This document shows positions 28,340 through 40,395 of a stretch of 64,000 nucleotides of DNA, piece by piece (positions within the stretch are counted from its first letter, which is position 1; each line of letters opens with the position of its first letter). The notes beneath the pieces were generated by a model. The model did not search any database. It saw only the letters and a program-made list of their open reading frames with translations, and was not told the origin of the DNA. The stretch lies in assembly GCF_949628215.1 (NCBI RefSeq), contig NC_134288.1, positions 7,183,182 to 7,247,181 on the forward strand, given 5' to 3'. Made by a program: the position numbers and the translations under genes. The stretch comes from Phalacrocorax aristotelis. Its lineage: Eukaryota > Chordata > Aves > Suliformes > Phalacrocoracidae.

Positions 28340-29175
28340 GCTTAGAGAGGTCTGGACAGACTGGAGAGCTGGGCAGTCACCAACCATATGAAGTTTAACA
28401 AGGCCAAGTGCCAGATTTTGCACCTGGGGCACAGCAACCCTGCATGCACATACGGACTGGGGAACGAGAGGCTGGAGAGCAGCTCTGCAGAGAGAGACCT
28501 GGGGGTTCTGGTCACCGGCAAGTTGAACACGAGCCAGCAGCGTGCCCTGGCAGCCAAGAGGGCCAACCGTGCCCTGGGGGGCATCGAGCCCTGCATCGCA
28601 GCCGGGCGAGGGAGGGGATTGTCCTGCTCTGCCCCGCGCTGGGGCGGCCTCACCTCCAGTGCTGTGGGCAGTGTTGGGCACCACAGTACGTTCAGAATAC
28701 AAAGCTACTGGAGAGTGTCCAGAGAAGGGACACGAAGTTGGTGAAGGGTTTAGAGGAGAAACTGTATGAGGGAGCAGCTAAAGCCACTTGGTCTGCTCAG
28801 CCTGGAGAAGAGGAGGCTGAGGGCAGCCCTCATCGCGGTCTGCAGCGTCCTCCCAAGGGGAGGAGGAGGGGCAGGTGCTGATCTCTTCTCTCTGGTGACC
28901 AATGTCAGGACCCAAGGGAATGGCAGGGAGACGTGCCAGGGGAGGTTTAGGTTGGATATTAGGAAAAGGTTCTTCCCCCAGAGGGTGGTGGAGCTCTGGA
29001 ACAGGCTCCCCAGGGAGGCATCACGGCACCAAGCCTGATGATATTCAAGAAGCACTTAGACATTGCCACATGGCATTGAGATGAGAGACATGGTTGTCCT
29101 GTGCAGGGACAGGAGTTAGACTTGATGATCTTTGTGGGTCCCTTCAAACTCAGGACATTCTATGATTCTATGATT
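28340..29175 (+). mobile_element. CR1 LINE 3' fragment with intact 3' end
   Basis: The translation gives the end of the CR1 reverse transcriptase [42 protein letters not shown] and [20 protein letters not shown], then in other frames the usual tail (GRFRLDIRKRFFP, VVELWNRLPREAS). The element ends with the family's 3' UTR and the 8-bp terminal repeat ATTCTATG (TTCTATGATTCTATGAT near 29158-29175). It is on the plus strand like the fragment at 20.6-21.2 kb. The reverse transcriptase core between the two fragments is missing. Several frame changes show that it is inactive. Confidence 0.93.
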
Positions 29176-29360
29176 AGGATATGCTTCCTCATGCTGGAGG
29201 TTGCGAGGTGTCTGCCAGCAGCGTGGAAGTGGGGATGGAGGAGGAGATGGAGGTAAGACATGGAAATTGATATGGAGGTGGAGATGGAGACAGACCCACC
29301 AGCAGCAGGACAGGCACATGCACCCCCTCCACAGTGCGCAGTCAGGGTGGGTCACCTGCT

Positions 29361-29410
29361 GCTGGGCTGGGGCTGGGCTGGGGCTGGGCTGGGGCTGGGC
29401 TGGGGCTGGG
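29361..29410 (+). repeat. 11-bp minisatellite, unit GCTGGGCTGGG
   Basis: Four complete and one half copy of the unit lie head to tail without mismatch. Perfect identity suggests recent slippage. Plus-strand peptides rich in GWAGAG are artefacts of this repeat. Confidence 0.9.
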
Positions 29411-29677
29411 GTGGGTGGGCCCCACTGCAGGGCATGGCACCCGCTTCCCTCATCCTGGTGGCACAACTGCCACCACCGTGCCGCCCTGAGCACCCATCCA
29501 CTCTGGGAGGGGAGCCATTTCTTAGGGCCAGGCAACCCAAGTCTAACACTAAGCCCATCTGGGGCTCGGTGCTGGCAGCAGAGTCCTGCTCTCCCTAGCG
29601 TGTCACAGGGCTGTGGCAAATCTAATGCCCACCAGTGGGCTGACTGAAACCACCGTGCCACTTGCTTTTCTTCCAGG

Positions 29678-29790
29678 TCAGATGGAGGTGTGGGGCTTGG
29701 TGGCGTGGGAGTTCACATTAGAAGAGGGAGATCTGTAGTTTGTTGTATTGTTTTTTTGTAAATAAAGAGATTTATTATGTTTTTTCAGAC
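29678..29790 (+). other. Possible terminal exon with poly(A) signal
   Basis: A pyrimidine-rich acceptor (GCTTTTCTTCCAG, ending at about 29677) is followed by a short frame reading MEVWGLVAWEFTLEEGDL to a TAG, then a T-rich stretch and a canonical AATAAA at 29761-29766. Together these look like the last exon of a plus-strand transcript whose upstream exons I cannot identify. It could equally be a chance arrangement, and nothing recognisable is encoded. Confidence 0.25.
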
Positions 29791-30579
29791 CCATGCTGTC
29801 TGTCTTAGGCTTGCATTTGCTTTGGGCACATGCAGCGTTTGCAGAGTTGCGGTTTCCACTTGCAGTGGTTCCTGGGGCTGGAGGCGGGTTGGGGTGCTGG
29901 CACTGCCGCCCAAGGGCAGGGTGTACCTGTGCACAAGGGGGTCTCACTTATGGAGGTCACAGCACTGGGAACTAGTGGGGCTCATGGGCTGCTGGAGAGC
30001 AGTGTCCCCATCAGCAAAGCTGTCACCAGCAAAGAGTAAGCTCTGACATGACCGACCCCTGCAGTGATGCCATCAAAGCAGCCAGGAAACCTTTGCTCCT
30101 CTTCTTGCTGGAAGAAAAGTAAAGGGACTAATGGGGCAAGAGCCAGGATCAGGCCATAGAGATGCAAAGTGCAAAATCTTGAAAGCTTTGAATCTACACA
30201 CATTCAGGGCTTTGTTTAATGTCCTGCATTGCTTCACCCTGTGCCATTCAGAGCATTAAAAGCGTGGCTGCACAGAGAGAGATGAAACCTGAAGCAAAGC
30301 AATCCTTGCCCTGCGCTGATTCCTGCTGCTGGTAGAGACCCCAGCCCCTGTTGCCCCCTCGGGGTGACACATGGAGTGGGCGGTGCAGCTTGCTGGAGTG
30401 AGGGTGCCGGGGGGGGCTCTCGGGAGAGGGTGCCAGTGAAGGGGTGCCATGGGGCCTGTGGGTGCAGTGTCCCTGGATGTGGGTGCAAGGTGTGGGGAGC
30501 CATGGGTGCTGGCAGAGAGTCCCGAGGGGATGCGATGCCGTGAGTCGGGGGGATGCAGGATCCAGGGAGCTGCGTGGTA

Positions 30580-30900
30580 CGATTGGGCCGGGGGCGCGGG
30601 GTGCAGGAACTGGGGGTGCGGGCACGGGGGTGCTCCCGAGCGCTCCTAGCCACGGCCCAGCCCCCTCCCTAATTGGCTGCGGCCAAAGCCGCTCATTAGC
30701 GGTGGCCGGGGCCGGGCGCCCTCCCCGCGGAGGCGGGGAGCGCTGCCGGCAATGGGGGTGCGGGCAGCGGTACCGGGAGCAGGAGCGGGGCTGGAGCCCG
30801 GGGCCAGGCGGAGGCGCGGAGCCGGCGGCGGGATGGGGCAGCGGCGGGGCACGGCCGTGCTGCTTCTCGCCCTGGGTAAGGCTGGCCCGGCGGGGTTTTG
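30580..30900. promoter_or_regulatory. CpG-rich promoter region of the neuritin-like gene
   Basis: CG content and CpG density rise sharply around the first coding exon of the neuritin-family gene and fall again after the donor. No TATA box is evident in the expected place. Confidence 0.5.
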
Positions 30901-33900
30901 GGGTGCCCGGGCTGGGGAGGGACCGCGTCCCAGGTGGCCTCTGGGCTGTCCAGGCGGGGGGTGATGCGGACACCCCCCCACACACACCCTTCCCCCGGGC
31001 TGGTGCCATGCATCTCTCCCCGGCGGGCCCTGGCTGCCCGTGCTGAGCTGGCGGGGCTCCCCCTCCGGTCCCGGCCCTCTGCCCCGGGCCGGGAGCGCTG
31101 GTTGCAGGTGAGCAGCCAGGGCAGGCAGGGAGCGGGGTGCCCTGGCTGCCCCCGCATCAGCTCACTTCCCTGGCAGAGCAGCTCTTTGGGGCTCTCTGCA
31201 CACTCGGGCAGGGCTGGGCAAAGGCAAGGGATGGTGCAAAGTTTGTGTGCATCCTGCATGGAAGGGGGAGCTCACTGTGCCTGGGTGGCACCAGCACTGT
31301 GGTGGCCCAGGGCTGCCCAGTTCACCCTGGGGAAGGAGGTGGGCTCCATCCCCAAAAGTCTTGGTGCTCACGCCGACCCCCTCGATGGCCAGCAGGGCAC
31401 CTGGCTGGGCTGCTGGCACCAGGCACCGCCTGCAGCAACGTTTACCAAGGCTTCTCACACTGCGTCCTCAAGCTGGGGGAGAACATGGCCATGTACGAGG
31501 AGATGGATGGTACTGAGCTGCAGGGCTTGCACCAAGTCTGTGGGTGAGTATGGCCCCATGCTGGGACCCCCTGCCTGTCCCACCCTGCAGGGCCTGTCCC
31601 CAACGGAGGGTGAGTTGGGGGGCTTATCTGTGGTGCATGGCCAGTGTGGCTTTTTGGCGTTGCCCCTGTGCCAGGTGCTGCTCTCAGCTCTTTTCCTGCA
31701 TGCCTGGATCCTGCTGGTGCATGCACACGCACGCGTGCTCCCCACCTCGCTCTGATTTCAGATCGACGCGGTAAGCTCCCTCCCTCTGTCTGTCTGTCCA
31801 CCTGCCACATGGCTCCAGCCAGAGTTTGTGTCTGTGGCCCTTAGCAATAGCTCTAGCCCCAGGACTCGTACTGCAACTCCCTGCACGTCTGCAGCTGGGA
31901 GGAGCAGGGGTGGTGGGACCAGACCCCCTTTGCCCTCTGGGAAATGCTGCCCTGCACACCCAGGTTTCAGACAGGGACTCGCACGTTGCTGGGCTGTCTC
32001 AGGGTCCAGTGCTGTGGAGAGCAGCCTGCAACCAGCCTTGAGTTAGATCCTGCTGCCCAAACCAAGCTTTCTCCCTCCTTCCCTGCTGAGAACCTTTGTC
32101 TGGCTTGAATTTGCCCCACTCCTGGTTTTCATGTGTTTGTAGCAGGTGCCTTGAGATGTCTGTGTTGGGAGGATGTTAACTTTAGCAGAACTAAAACAAT
32201 AGTAAAAGAGTGGTGTGAGGCGGGTTGGGGGAAGGGTCTTCTCAAAAATCAAGCAAGCAGAGGCGGCAAGACGGGGCAAGTGAAAGGTGGAAATAAAATG
32301 CTTGCAGAGATAAATGGGGGCAGCCCTGTGTGCCCAGCAGCGAGTCGTGGGGAATGAAAAGGAGTTAAAGGAGACACAGGCAGCAATTGAGGGAAAACCC
32401 GAGTGCCTCGGGGCAGTGTAAACCTGCCTGGGCAAGGTGAGGGCTGAGCGCCCTGTGTGTCAGGCTTTCCAAGCCGCTGAAAACCACCTTGTGGGCTGGG
32501 AGGGGAAGGCATCGCCCTTAGTGGTGGGGAGGAGGCTTTGGGACTTGCTCCACCATGCCAACACAGCTGGCTGGCATCTGTGGGGGCTGTGGCAGGGCAG
32601 GGGTCAGCCAGGATGGGGCAGTCACCATTGCTGGAGGCAGGCTGGGCTCCGAGTGAGCCAGCACGAGGAGTCAGTGCTGCTGCCAAGGCAAGCAGAGGGT
32701 CCCCAGCCCTTCCACCTGCCCCAGCTGAAATATCTGACTTTGGTTGTTGCCAGAGTAAAAAACACTCAAAAAAACCCTCTTGCTCAAGGACAACAGAAAA
32801 CTAACTAGCCCCCACTCTTTAAAATTTTTGTTTATTCATTTTGTCCACGCATTCCCCTGCCAGCAAGCATGCTGATGGGAGGTTGGCTGTGACTTGCTTT
32901 TTCTTTTCTCTTTTCCGTGGGACAGCCTAGCTCAGGATGAAAGTCCTTTCTGGCATGTGGCTGAAGGCTGGGTTGAAACAGGAGCTGCTCTGTTTTGGGC
33001 TGTAATATGTGCTTTTTTGAACATGTGGTTTCTCGGTATTAGAGAAAAAAATGAGCACGCTGCCCAGCACGTGCTGTGGTTGACTGCTGGAGGCGTGATT
33101 CCTCTGCTGAAACTCACATGAAATGTGTGAGATGAGGTGGTTTTTTTTTTTTTTTCTACAGGCTTTGGGGCACTAACAGCAAAGAACAGGTCCTGGGACC
33201 TTCCCTGCAGCCAGGGCTGGGGCCCCGCACCTTCAGGGACATGCCAGCTTCTGCCAGTCCCAGTGCACAGCTAGCCGGGCTTGCCGTGGCGGGAGGGAAA
33301 AAGTGATGGTGTCCCAGCTTCATGCCAGGAAATACTTCTGAATTATTAGCCTTTAACCCTCCACTTTCCCCATTGCTGTATGCTTTCCGGGAGCGCAGAT
33401 GAGGGCAGACCCAGAGCTGGGAGCTGGCACGGGGCTGGTGGCGTCTTGGCTCTGTGTGCGCGGTGCTGCCCCAGAGCCGGCCTGCCTGGCTGAGCAGATG
33501 GAGGCTGCGAAGGGTGAAACATTGGGAATTGCCATCCCGGCTGAAAGCTGAACCAGGCAGGAGCTGCCATCCCCCTCCAGGTTTAACCCTTTCCTGGCAG
33601 AGCTGCCTCCTGCTGCTGCTGCAGCTCGGGAGCGAGCGTGGGAGGTTACCTGGGTTGGCACCAGATTTTCTCATTATCTGGGGGCATTTATTCTGCCCCA
33701 GTGACTCAGTTTAATGAACTCCCTCACAGCTGGTGTTCTGACGTAAGCCCTGGTAGGAAAGCTAAGTAGAGTGCTCAGGTCTGCGTGTCTGTGCAAGGTG
33801 TCATCTCCAGCACAGGGCACTTGGGTTAAACCAAGCCAGCCCCTTTCTGTGCGCCGGGTGCCTGCTCGGCCGGCCGGGCTCTTCCCCCTTCCCGAGGGGT

Positions 33901-35852
33901 GCCTAGTGTGCCCGGTGTCCTGGCAGGCACTGGGAAGGTGGCAGAGCAATTGCTCCTGTCCTTTGGCAGTCCCCAGCTTGCAGCTGCGAATCATGGCCTG
34001 GAGGTGGTGCCCAGCCCCAGCTAATGTGGGACAGCAAACCTGAGGTGGAGGGGAGGGCAGGAGGGTGGGTGCCTCGGGGTGCCAGTCGCTGGGTGCTGTG
34101 GGCCTGTGGAGGCTGGGAGCTGGCTGGGACCTAGGGGTGCTGCCCACGGCTGGTCCCCACCTTGCCCTGGTGTCAGGTGCCAGGACATGCTCCAAAGAAG
34201 CTGCAATATGAAATGGTTTTGCAAAGCTCTTTTCAGGTAAAAGAAAACTCTCTTCGAAAGAAGTCAGGGGGAAGGTTAGTGGAAAGCATGGCATAGAGCC
34301 TTATCTGTCCTTTGGGGAAGCTTTTGTTCTGGAGAGGAACCACTTCCAGAGCAGAGGATGGCCCACGGCATTTGCTGAGACTTTCGAGCTCCTGCTGTTT
34401 CATTTTGTGGGTTTGTACCTAACAAAACAGAGACCTTGCCTGTGAAATCAGCTGTGTCGGGGCTTACGGACATGCTAGTGTGCATATAGCAGCCTGCCAG
34501 GCTGTGGATGCCCTCCCTGTCACAGAGCAGCACCTACAGCTGCCTTTGGGGAGTCCCCTATGGAGTCTAATCCTCCTGTACTCTGGTGTGATGCCCATTC
34601 TGGTCTCGCGTCATGTCGGGGGATGTGGCTTAGCCTGCTACCTGCTGTCCTTGTCCCTGGACAGCTGGAGCCCAACCTTCCCTGCTCAGCTTCACACCTG
34701 TGGGGAGGGAGCATGTTGGAAACAGCTCAAAACCAGCTTCTTCAGAGCCACTGTGCTTCTTCACCAAAGGTAAGGAAGGAGCTCAGGGAGGGGCTAAAGT
34801 CTTGGCAGGCTGGACACTTCTCTGGATAAATGCAGCACGGGGTCACCCTGCATGGTGCTGGCCCCAGCATGCTGGACCAGTGGGGTGGTGTCCACTGTGC
34901 CCCTCCAGGAGAGTATTCTTGGGGGCTCTGTTTTTCAGCCCAGTTTCTGCTGGGGTTTTTTCCCTGCCTAGCTCTAGCTCTGGATCTGGAAAAAAAAAAA
35001 AAAGAATCCAAGTTGCCGTCCCCAGGGGAAGCAGCCAAGGGGGTCTTCAGTGAGCAGCTCCCAGTTTATTCCTACACGACTGTGGGTTATCTTTGCCCGT
35101 GTTGTTCTTTTTCCCTGGTGCTCCCCAAAAGCCTCTTTCCATTGAACAGCCTCTACTCACACAGGGTAATACCTAGCAGATAAGTAGAGATGTGTCTAAC
35201 AAGAACATGGTGTAACTCCTCCTGCCTCTGCCTGTACCTTAGTTATAAAGCTGCGATGGTCTGTGGGAGACTTTGTCCTTCTCCTTGCTTTGTGCTCATG
35301 TTTTGCCCTTGACTCAACTTGGAGAAATCTATGAATGAAACGTGCTGGCCTTTGTTCACAGGCTGTTTTATATACTCAGAGTACTCAGTTCCAAAGGAAA
35401 ACATTGTTGATGGGAAAATAATGGATTTTATTGACTTCTGGGGCAGGAGGAAGCATTAAATAATTTCAGTGTATTTTGAGGTTTGGAGTTTTATCTGAGA
35501 AGCTCTGGGAGATGGAGGGAATGACAAAATACTGAGGGCAGGCTTGAGGCAGCAAGGCTCTGCCTGACTCCTTGGCGTTGTGCTACTGTGAAGGGACTGA
35601 CAGTGCGGTGTCTGCCCTGGCTGCAGGTACTGGGATGAATTTCACACATGTGCCCTGACGGTGCTTTGGGAGTGCCACAAGGAAGCAGCGGATGTCTGGG
35701 AGATGCTGAGAAGGGAGTCTCGAAAAATCAAATTTCAAGGCAGCTTGTTTGACCTCTGCAGCCCCAGCACGGCCCAAAGCTTTGCCTGGACCCACATTCC
35801 CAACATTTCCATCCTCGGCATCCCCTTTATCATCACTTGGCTGAACTTATAA
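30833..35852 (+). CDS. Neuritin-family GPI-anchored protein (third neuritin, NRN1/NRN1L paralogue)
   Basis: Neuritins (CPG15 family) are small secreted or GPI-anchored proteins that promote neurite growth and survival. Three exons join in frame: 30833-30875, 31393-31543 and 35627-35852, in all 420 nt or 139 residues (NRN1 has 142). Residues 1-27 form a signal peptide (MGQRRGTAVLLLALAGHLAG, then LLAPGTA). The mature part holds CSNVYQGFSHCVLKLGENM, QVCGYWDEFHTC, WEC and FQGSLFDLC, keeping all six family cysteines. Residues from about 115 form a hydrophobic tail (ISILGIPFIITWLNL) expected to be replaced by a GPI anchor. From remembered sequences it is closer to NRN1 (about 21 of 47 identities in the C-terminal half) than to NRN1L. 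The exon 1/2 join is phase 1 and the exon 2/3 join phase 2. Exon 2 has a NAGNAG acceptor (31391-31395), so one residue may be optional. An in-frame ATG at 30752 would add 27 arginine/glycine-rich residues before the signal peptide; I prefer 30833. The frame is intact and the splice sites canonical. Confidence 0.9.
31544..35626 (+). other. Intron 2 of the neuritin-like gene (about 4.1 kb)
   Basis: The intron starts at GTGAGT and ends at CTGCAG. It includes a T-run near 33140 and an A-run near 34990. No exon, repeat family or RNA gene was recognised inside. Confidence 0.6.
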
Positions 35853-38800
35853 GCTGCAGCTCTGTACGTATCACAGCAAAGGTGGTGGCGGCAGCGTGTG
35901 TTGTGGCATCTTTCTGATCACATTTCCAAACCTCTGAGGAACACACTGTGCAGTGCTCAGCGAACACTTGGGTCCATCCTGCACCTACGAGATGTGGAAG
36001 AGCTCAGCAGCATCTCCTGGGCTTTGCTATTTATCTGTAATTTGGGATAATGGCTGTCCCTTTCTGCCTGAAGGCACAGATGCAGATCTGGCTGACTGCA
36101 GAATTTGGGAAATTGTAGATCTGGGGCAGAGGATTTGGGGGAAAAATGATTAATTGGTTGTGAACGCTGGATTCTTTTGGACTCTTCTATGACTACTCCT
36201 CCTAAACGTGTTTACTTTGCTGGCTCTTACTACCAGACCAACTCTCCAGATTTTTGATTTGGGCACTGAAAACAAGAGGGGCATTTTCACCACTGATTCG
36301 TGAGGTGCAGGGGACAGTGTACATCTTATCAAAGGCAGAAAAAGTCCTTACCACCCTGAACTGGCTTTTTTTCTTTGAGGACATGGTGAAACCCCTGCAG
36401 AAGAATAATCACAGGTGCATGGCTTCTCTTGCACACATGTGGATTCTCAGGTAACTCCCGTGTTATGTGTAAATCCCTTTTCTAAGGAAACAGAGGGCAA
36501 AAATATTTGGTGGGAGAGGGAGTGTCAAGCTAGCAGGACAAAAAGGATTTATAGCAACTCTTTTGCTTTAAAGCTTTCCCCAGGGTACCTGTAAGCAGCT
36601 CTGTGGGTGGCAGAGTGTCATTCCAGAGTATTAAAGTTTTTGTTGTAGAGCCTACAGCATGGTAGAAGCTATTTGTCCTGGCTCGTGTTCAATAACACAG
36701 TCTCTTCTTGTCTCCTGTGCAGCTCAGAGCGTTGTGAGTTTTGCAGCTTCCGTACAAGCATGAAAGTATTTACGATGGAGAGGTGGTTGCAAGTGATTTC
36801 TGTCTAGGTTAGAAAACCACAACAATATTACAGGGCAGTATGAGGCAGTTCTGTGTTTTAAGGATACTGATGTGGCTCTGTGCCCTGCCTGGCTGCACAG
36901 GGCCATAGGAGCCATGGTGACCCAGTATGGGTCTATAACCTGCTCCTCTGAGGGTCTCAGGCCAGTTGCTTGCTAAGATGAAGCACAGTGAGTCCTGATG
37001 GGACTTTCTACAGCTTCCAATGCATTCCCCGTGTGGTACTGCTGCTCCAGAATGGGGAAGGAGCTGGTTTTCATCATACTCTAATCAGGGCTCAACAGCT
37101 GGATGTAGGGGTGAGCTCCATGTTGGAATTATGGGATCCAGCTGTCTTTCATCAGATCTGAAATTTCCATGTTTAACTAGCAGCCTGGCCTTCCTAGATG
37201 TGTCACACATCATGGGCTGTTTTCACAGGTTGGTTGGCCCCTTACCAGGGCACTTGCTTTGTCTTCAGTAGGGGCAGGCAGTTGCTAACAGCGAAGGACA
37301 GTCCTGCGCAGAGCTGGGAAAGCTTCATAGCTCCTTGTGGTCCTGAGAAACACTGAAGAAAGACCTCGCACTGGTAGTTTGAGTGCTGCCTGCCATGGGA
37401 GTGGGTGCAGCAGTAGGTACCACCAGCCACAGGAGGTTCTGAAATGGTGCCCCCAAACATGAAAATCTGCTTTACAGTGTGAGCAGTGGATCTGGGGCCC
37501 TGCTGGCCCCACTGGATGCATTATAGGTGTGTGGGCAAGCTTCCCCTACAGCAAAGGATCTTTTTACCAATGGTGGTGTTAGACTTTTTAGTGATGAGTG
37601 ATGCTACTCTCCTTTAGCATTAATGTGTTCTTCCTCTTACCTTCCCTCTCACTTAACACTCTGCTCCTGTGGCAGCAGGAGGGAACAAATAAATTAGGCA
37701 AAATCCAAAAAATAAGTCACAGAGGAGCAGCTGGTGTTCAGACAGCACTTCAGTGTGAGGCACATAGGCCTTCTACAGACAAGAGTTGCTACTTATGTAC
37801 TCGGCATCTTAGGCACAAAGCCTTAAGATAAGTAGTGGAGAAAGGGTAAACCAGAGCACTGCAGAACCTGGAGTGAACCACTCGGTTGCTTTGTTTTTTC
37901 CTCTTATTCTGTTCCAAAAGCAGCCTATGCTGTCTGATCCTGTTCCCCTCTCCTGTTATCTCTTTTCCTGCCTGTGGTCTGTAGCTGGGAAAGACCAAAG
38001 CAGGTGGATATTGTATACAATGAAGGCTGGAGTCTTTTGGGTCCAAATCCTGTACCTGCTCTTTGTTTAGAATAGGTGTTTTCCTAAAGCCATTAAACAA
38101 ATAAGCACAATCCCCCAAAATCCCACAATTCTTAGCTTCTCTTTGGCATCTTCCCTGTTAAAATTTTCTACTTTTAAACAGCTTTGGGGAAGGGGAATGT
38201 AAAAGTCTCAGCAGAGACCTCCAAGACGTCTTCTTTTTGCAAAACCATGGATACAAATAGCTAGCTGACACTACCACTGTCTCTAAGAAGAGCAGGTGTT
38301 GAGGAGAATTTTCCCTGGAAGCAAATCCCTCAACTCTTGCACACAAAACCAAAAAAAAATCATTAAGAAACAAAGACCATCTGCCACCATTCAGGTATGG
38401 AGCAGCAGATTTTTATTTTTTTTTAAAGCCAAAGGCCCTCCTAAATCTGACTGATAGTATGTGACTGAAAATTAGGTCTCACAGTATGGGAGTGATGAGT
38501 TTCAGAGGTTCCCTCCTCAATCCGTATTTCATTTTTAGCACATTTCTCTATGACCAGGACAATTACAGTAGATTTTCTTTAAAAAAACCCAGAAATACAG
38601 ATTCAGTGCTCAAAGGCAAAGTCAGCAGACTTTCAGAAAGAATTTATAATCCTACAGCACACTTTATGCTGGTGCAGTGCAGCTTGTGGATGTCCTGCAG
38701 CCTCAGTGTTAAATCCACATTTGTCAAGGATTTTTCTTGTGGCCTTGCTCTGAGTATCTCCAGACAGAAACCTGTACCCAGAGTTCACCCTGCTCCTCCC

Positions 38801-40247
38801 TGCAGGGGAGGCTGCTGAAGCAGCTACAGCATCTCTCATGTATTCAGAAAGTAAGGAGGCAAGTGTTCCTTGCTCCAAAGTCTTCATTCCTGTTCTTACA
38901 GGGGAACAAATGTAGGACCTCTTTAATAGCCTCACAGCAACTCCGGGATCAGCTGCCCATTCCCTTTAAGAAATGGGATGAATGTGGTTTCCCTCTGCTC
39001 TCTCACAGTCACTGTAATTAGTGTTCTAGCTCACATTTGCCTTAAGACCACCCCTGAAGAACACAGGAGTTCACACTGTGCTTTGGTGTGATGTTAAGCC
39101 TTGAATTAAACCTGCGAACTTTCCCTGTGCAGGACTGGGATGTTCTTTCTCACAAATAGCAACAAAAAGCAGGAAAGGACAAAACAAGCCTGAAAGTGTC
39201 TGATACCAAGCCCCCAGGCAGAGTGTGCCCTCTGCGCCCTGATCCCAATTGCAGCGCACCAACTGCTCTTTTCTGAAGGAGATACTGGCACCTACTGGAA
39301 GACCAGTTTATTTCTAGGCTGAAGGTGACCGGAAGAAAGGCAAGTACCCTTATGTACGAGGAACGAGCAGATTTTGAGAAGGGATGAACTGTCCTGACTG
39401 TAGAGCAGAGCTGCGGGGGAAGCGCTAGAAAGGGTGGCCCTCCAGCAAGTGTTGGCTTCTGCGCAGAAAAAAAACTTGTGTAGACTCCTTCTCTGAAAGA
39501 CTGCTGCTGTTCTTAAACTGTGCTTAAAGGGGTGTTGGTCAGGAAGAGGTCCTGGCAAAATCTCAGAACATAAGAAGTTCTGTCTAAACAAATGTAACTG
39601 GCAATCTTCCTCTGTGGCAGACCTGCCAAGTATTTAAAACATCAGGATGTTATCCTGCCCCAATTTATAGTATCTGAATATGAGAGCAGGAATTGAAATA
39701 CAGCTTCCCCCAGTAACAGAAGTCAAAAGAGCAGCTTCAAAGAGTTTAGCAACTTCTGCATCTCAAATCATCCCACCACTTTTCAACAAGATGAATTAGC
39801 AAATAATTTCTGCAAATTAACACAAATATTAATATACAAAGGAAAGTTACTACAGCAAGATGCTGCACAGGAGAAAAATCTGTCTTTAGAACAGGCTTTG
39901 CCCTCATTTGGGATCACACAAACTGACCATCCCTCAGCAGAAACCAGGCAGGGTACAGGTCTCCTTGCTTGGGCTGCTGGAGGGACCATCCAGCTTTAGC
40001 CCCCCAGCAGTAAGGTGGTGTCCCTGCCTGCCCACAGGTGATAGTTATTTGAAGTGCCTCTCAATAAAGGCACATCCTGTTATTCTGAGAAACATGCAGC
40101 AGTCTGTTACTTAACTTGTCACCTCTACCAGACCAGATCTGTCACTAGACTTCTGAAGCCTGACAGGAAGAGCTGGATAAGTGAGCAGCAGCACATCTCC
40201 AGGACACCTTTGCAGGCTTCCCTAGGACAGCTCCATCCTCAGGCTGG
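35853..40247. other. Presumed 3' UTR of the neuritin-like gene and intergenic sequence
   Basis: AT-richer than the sequence before it. On the plus strand ATTAAA lies at 36630-36635 and AATAAA at 37688-37693; either could end the neuritin-like transcript, since NRN1 also has a long 3' UTR. No further exon was recognised. Confidence 0.4.
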
Positions 40248-40395
40248 ACGTAGAATCACAGAATGGTTTGGGTTGGAAGGGCCCTTTAGAGACCCTCTAG
40301 TCCAACCCCCCTGCAGCGAGCAGGGACATCTTCAACAGGCTCAGGGTGCTCAGAGCCCCATCTGCCTGACCTTTAATGTTTCCAGGGATAATGGA
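40248..40395 (-). mobile_element. Short CR1 3'-end fragment
   Basis: The plus strand reads TAGAATCACAGAATGGTTTG followed by GGTTGGAAGGGCC and TCTAGTCCAACCCCC, which is the reverse complement of the conserved CR1 3' end. It is a 5'-truncated copy of about 150 bp on the minus strand, in the flank beyond the SYS1 poly(A) site. Confidence 0.93.

Noticed and set aside
20565-29175. Whether the 20.6-29.2 kb block is a retrovirus-like or other capsid-bearing element
   Set aside because: I found no long terminal repeats and no gag-, pol- or env-like protein. The reverse transcriptase pieces are plainly CR1 LINE, and the 70-bp repeats do not have LTR features.
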